Origin: Anaerolineales bacterium
Lineage (GTDB): Bacteria > Chloroflexota > Anaerolineae > Anaerolineales > Villigracilaceae
Direction: 5' to 3'
Assembly: GCA_030583905.1 (NCBI GenBank)
Contig: CP129481.1
Coordinates: 682,001-746,000 of the forward strand
DNA length: 64,000 nucleotides
Shown here in pieces: positions 61,349 through 64,000 of this stretch (positions are counted from its first letter, which is position 1; every line of letters starts with the position of its first letter). The notes below the pieces were generated by a model that worked only from the letters and a program-made list of their open reading frames with translations, was not told where the DNA came from and did no database searches. The position numbers were made by a program, and so were the translations under genes.

Positions 61349-62392
61349 TTACTTTTCGAGCAGGTACGCCATGATCCAATTCGTCGTCGCGTTCAAGCCG
61401 TCCATGTGGGCGCGCTCGTAGTTGTGCGAGGCATCGATGCCGGGACCGATCAGCGACATCGCCACATCACCACCCGCGCGCCAAAACGCTTCGCCGTCCG
61501 AGCCGTAGAACGGATACACATCGGTCTTATACGGGATGACGTGTTTCTCGGCGATGCCGCGCAGTTTTTTATTCAAGCCTTCGTGATACGGTCCGCCGCT
61601 GTCCTTGATGCACAGCGTGGCGTGGAATTCATCGGACTCCTGACCGGGACCGACGACCGCCATATCCACCGTGACCAATTCCGCGACTTCATCCGGGATG
61701 CCCGCCGCCGCGCCGTGACCGACCTCCTCATAATTGCTGATGTGGAAGTACACGCTTCGTACCGGACTTTGACCTGATTCCACCATTGACTTGATCGCCG
61801 CGAAAAGATTTGCCACGCACGCCTTGTCGTCTAGGAAGCGCGAGCGGATGAAACCGTTCGTCACTTCGGTGCGTGTGTCGAACGCCACGCAATCGCCGAT
61901 ATTGATACCCAGCGCGCGAGTCTCCTCTTCGGAGGTGGTGCGCGCATCGAGCCGCACTTCGAGATGCTTATCGTCGCGCGGCAGGTCGGCTCCGCTGTGG
62001 ATATGACCGGACGCCTCCTCGATCAACAGCGAGCCGCGAATCTTTTCGCCCTTTTTAGTGAACACCCACACGCCTTCGGTTTCGACGGTCGCCCACTGAA
62101 TCCCGCCAATGCGGCTGAGACGCAGCCGCCCGTTGCTTTTGATCTCCTTGACCACCGCGCCGAGCGTATCCACGTGGGCGGTCAATGCAACAGGAGGCAG
62201 ATCGGACTTTACTTCCCATTTCGCAACCAATGCGCCTTTACGCGTGCGGCTGAGTTTCAACGGCTTGTATTTGGAAAGCTCCTTTTCCACGAAATCCACT
62301 GCCGCGCTGGAAAAACCGGTCGGCGAGGGGATGTTGAGCAGTTCAACGAGAAACGTTATGAAATATTGTTCGTCAATTTTTGGGAGGGACAT
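61349..62392 (-). CDS. M42-family metallopeptidase
   Basis: 347 residues from the ATG at 62392 (AAAGG upstream). Dinuclear metal aminopeptidase fold: LLNIPSPTGFSSAAVDFVEK, first ligand His in LTAHVDTLGAV, Asp in SRFLDDKACVAN, Glu pair in ISNYEEVGHGAA, Asp in TVDMAVVGPGQ and His in GIDASHNYERAH. All five ligand positions are filled. It is closest to the TIGR03106-like branch rather than to TET/PepA-type. Cytoplasmic. Followed after 50 bases by the selenoperoxiredoxin gene. Confidence 0.88.
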   Translation of the reverse strand: MSLPKIDEQYFITFLVELLNIPSPTGFSSAAVDFVEKELSKYKPLKLSRTRKGALVAKWEVKSDLPPVALTAHVDTLGAVVKEIKSNGRLRLSRIGGIQWATVETEGVWVFTKKGEKIRGSLLIEEASGHIHSGADLPRDDKHLEVRLDARTTSEEETRALGINIGDCVAFDTRTEVTNGFIRSRFLDDKACVANLFAAIKSMVESGQSPVRSVYFHISNYEEVGHGAAAGIPDEVAELVTVDMAVVGPGQESDEFHATLCIKDSGGPYHEGLNKKLRGIAEKHVIPYKTDVYPFYGSDGEAFWRAGGDVAMSLIGPGIDASHNYERAHMDGLNATTNWIMAYLLEK

Positions 62393-62455
62393 GGAGAACC
62401 TTTCGTTTTGCAAGTTGACAGGTTGACGTGTTGGAAGGTTTTACCTTTTCAACCT

Positions 62456-62881
62456 TCAAACGTTCGAACTTTCAAATTCACTGATCTTCTTCTTCCAATC
62501 TTCCGGCACGGGAATGGTCTTCATCCCCTCATAATCGAATGTGACCAGGATCACCGTTCCGCTTGCCGTCACTTTGCCGGTCTCGGCGTTCATCACACAC
62601 TGCTCCACCGTCATGGATTTGGTGCCGATCTTCGCGATCCTTGAGCCGACTTTGATGACATCGCCGTAATGGGTGGGGGCATGGTAGTTAATGTGGATGT
62701 CCGCGACGATGACGCCGATCTCCATAAAGGACTGATCCTTGCTGAACAACCCCATTTTCATGAAATGATAAACGCGCGCCTGCTCGAAGTACGTCAGGTA
62801 TTTTGCGTTATTGACGTGTCCCTGCGGGTCCAAATCCCCGTAGCGGACTTCGGTGGGATGGAAGAATTTGTAGTCGCTCAT
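62456..62881 (-). CDS. Acyl-CoA thioesterase, 4-hydroxybenzoyl-CoA/YbgC family
   Basis: 141 residues, hot-dog fold. Active-site motif FHPTEVRYGDLDPQGHVNNA (Asp of DxxGHVNN), YLTYFEQARVYHFMKMG, then DIHINYHAPTHYGDVIKVGS and SMTVEQCVMNAETGKVTASG. Hydrolyses acyl-CoA; chain specificity unknown. TATAAT on the minus strand (plus 62888-62893) is 6 nt before the ATG, so translation is leaderless. Confidence 0.92.
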   Translation of the reverse strand: MSDYKFFHPTEVRYGDLDPQGHVNNAKYLTYFEQARVYHFMKMGLFSKDQSFMEIGVIVADIHINYHAPTHYGDVIKVGSRIAKIGTKSMTVEQCVMNAETGKVTASGTVILVTFDYEGMKTIPVPEDWKKKISEFESSNV

Positions 62882-62898
62882 GGGGCGATTATAGCCGA

Positions 62899-63198
62899 GT
62901 AGTCAGCATGTCAGATAGTCTGGTAGCCGGATGGTCAATAAAAACAGCCGCGGAGTGGAAAACTCCACGACTGGAGACAACCAGACTATGCGGCTCCCAA
63001 CCGCCAAATTAATCGCAATACCTCGCCAGCCCGGTCCTGTCCTGAATAACAATGCGCCCATCGGTGTCGGTCACGGCGAGTGCTCTCTTGTGATATGACA
63101 GTAACTAAAGCGGAACTGTGGGTGAAATTTGCTTTCTGAATCACAAACTGATACGTTTGGAATAGCGCACAGGGGTTTTGATATACTATATTTTGCCC
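62899..63198. other. Gene-free spacer with microrepeats and a possible gene remnant
   Basis: 62899-62938 has GTCAG/GTCTGG/GGTCAAT microrepeats. 62955-62968 is a GTGGA/TCCAC hairpin. On the minus strand, 63103-63009 reads as about 30 codons ending ALAVTDTDGRIVIQDRTGLA then RYCD and a stop, resembling the C terminus of an unknown protein with no beginning. No intact gene is seen. Confidence 0.35.
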
Positions 63199-63588
63199 AT
63201 GGTGACTGACCTGCAACTTGTTGATGAACATGCCGAGACCGTCAAAGAAGTGATGCTGTATATCCGCGCGCACATCCACGAACCGCTGAATCGGGAGGTG
63301 TTGGCGCAGGTGGCAGGCTTCTCGGTGCCGCACTTCCATCGCGTTTTTACGGCGCAGGTGGGTGAGAGCGCGGTCGGTTATGTACGGCGTCTGCGGCTGG
63401 AACGTGCAGGGCGCAAGCTCCGCATGGGCGCGGTGGATATTACGGAGGTGGCGCGCGCTTCCGGGTACGAGTCCCACGCGGCATTCAGCAAGGCGTTCAA
63501 ACAGCAATATGAGCTCAGCCCCAGTGAATTCCGTCAGTTGGGTTGCAGTAAAGCCACACAACTTTTAATGAAAGGAATTAGCAAATGA
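63199..63588 (+). CDS. AraC-family transcriptional regulator (DNA-binding domain only)
   Basis: 129 residues from the ATG at 63199; a TTG frame extends 7 codons upstream, but TATATT (63187-63192) is 6 nt before the ATG. Two AraC helix-turn-helix motifs: REVLAQVAGFSVPHFHRVFT and ITEVARASGYESHAAFSKAF, then KQQYELSPSEFRQL. No N- or C-terminal effector domain (GyrI-like) follows, so it resembles MarA/SoxS-sized regulators. Overlaps the VOC gene by 4 bases (ATGA), suggesting that it controls that operon. Confidence 0.92.
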   Translation: MVTDLQLVDEHAETVKEVMLYIRAHIHEPLNREVLAQVAGFSVPHFHRVFTAQVGESAVGYVRRLRLERAGRKLRMGAVDITEVARASGYESHAAFSKAFKQQYELSPSEFRQLGCSKATQLLMKGISK

Positions 63589-63983
63589 GGATCAAACTTA
63601 CCAGTGTTTCAATAGACGATTATGACAAGGCGTTAAAATTCTACACGGAGGTGATGGGCTTCCTGCCAAAACGGGACATTCCATTGGGAGACGGCGCCCG
63701 CTGGATCACCGTCGTCTCGCCCGAGGACCCCAATGGTACCGAATTGCTTCTTGAACCGAATGCCGGTTATCCCGCCATGAAAGCGCTCAAGGAATCGCTC
63801 ATGAAGGATGGGATTCCATTCACGGCATTCGAGGTCAACGATATTCAAAGCGAATATGAACGGATGCAAAACCTCGGCGTGGAGTTCGCGATGGAGCCGA
63901 CGAACATGGGCATGACCACCGCGGCGGTACTCAACGACACCTGTGGAAATTTGATCCAGATTTATCAGATCACGGGTGAATGA
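63585..63983 (+). CDS. VOC-family protein (glyoxalase/bleomycin-resistance-like)
   Basis: 132 residues. Two beta-alpha-beta-beta-beta units: KLTSVSIDDYDKALKFYTEV MGF at the start, ITVVSPEDPNGTELLLEPN, FTAFEVNDIQSEYERMQNLG and TTAAVLNDTCGNLIQIYQIT at the end. The usual N-terminal metal His is replaced here; Glu is in ELLLEP and the C-terminal metal ligand is in IQIYQ-type context. Function unknown (ring-cleavage, glyoxalase or antibiotic-binding families share the fold). Translationally coupled to the AraC gene. Confidence 0.88.
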   Translation: MRIKLTSVSIDDYDKALKFYTEVMGFLPKRDIPLGDGARWITVVSPEDPNGTELLLEPNAGYPAMKALKESLMKDGIPFTAFEVNDIQSEYERMQNLGVEFAMEPTNMGMTTAAVLNDTCGNLIQIYQITGE

Positions 63984-64000
63984 CGAAAACAAACCCAAAA

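Overview
This 64 kb window is a chromosomal segment of about 55% G+C. The closest match I can suggest is the phylum Chloroflexota, class Anaerolineae (Anaerolineales-like). The basis is the gene families seen together: a PknB-type kinase fused to a periplasmic propeller, a polyphosphate glucokinase, DUF6391, DUF2721, TIGR03617-type flavin oxidoreductases, many GT-C-like membrane proteins and many NHL/WD-like or TPR membrane proteins. Dispersed GC-rich hairpin repeats of the GGGGCGACCC and GGTTGAGTAG types also fit. No rRNA, tRNA, CRISPR array, transposase or replication origin was found. The placement is inference, since no marker gene is present.

Layout. 0-7 kb: NfeD protease, lipoyl synthase, a crotonase, two small conserved genes and a receptor Ser/Thr kinase. 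6.6-9.6 kb (minus): a pyrimidine operon pyrF-NDT-like-pyrE-pyrD. 9.6-15.7 kb (minus): an ABC exporter, an APH(6)-like kinase translationally coupled to a sigma-region-4/Gam-like protein, a GH1 beta-glycosidase and rlmB. 15.7-21.3 kb: an accessory region. It holds a structured 350-nt leader in front of an Ig-like protein, then AT-rich orphan genes all on the plus strand (two membrane proteins, a NUDIX, a DUF1801, a DUF1697). GC-rich hairpin spacers separate them, two of which carry integron attC-like core sequences. 21.4-31.7 kb: an acyl-CoA carboxylase / leucine-catabolism-like cluster (mccB, biotin carboxylase, a separate biotinyl protein, MaoC hydratase, CitE-like lyase), with a methyltransferase, an epimerase and AT-rich insert genes among them.

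31.8-34.8 kb: a secreted subtilisin preceded by a cyclic-di-GMP-I (GEMM-I) riboswitch and intrinsic terminator. 35-43.7 kb: a DEAD-box helicase with an attenuator-like leader, polyphosphate glucokinase, an ArsR-type regulator with an operator and its MFS partner, an Lnt-like protein divergent from a NarL-type two-component pair, and a small membrane protein interrupted by an in-frame TGA. 43.8-47.3 kb: a two-gene redox signalling unit, with a cNMP-binding histidine kinase fused to a CoA-binding domain and a receiver fused to a thioredoxin-reductase-like flavoprotein. 47.4-64 kb: mostly housekeeping (surE, holA, dus, msrA, clpC, MazG-like, M42 peptidase, thioesterase, an AraC regulator and a VOC protein).

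The most notable signal is a peroxiredoxin-like gene at 60799-61296. Its catalytic cysteine is encoded by TGA, followed at the expected distance by a perfect bacterial-SECIS-like hairpin. This predicts a UxxC selenoprotein. A second in-frame TGA at 43536 may be another selenocysteine or a nonsense mutation. Many genes also show a -10 hexamer only 6-8 nt before the ATG, which points to widespread leaderless mRNAs.
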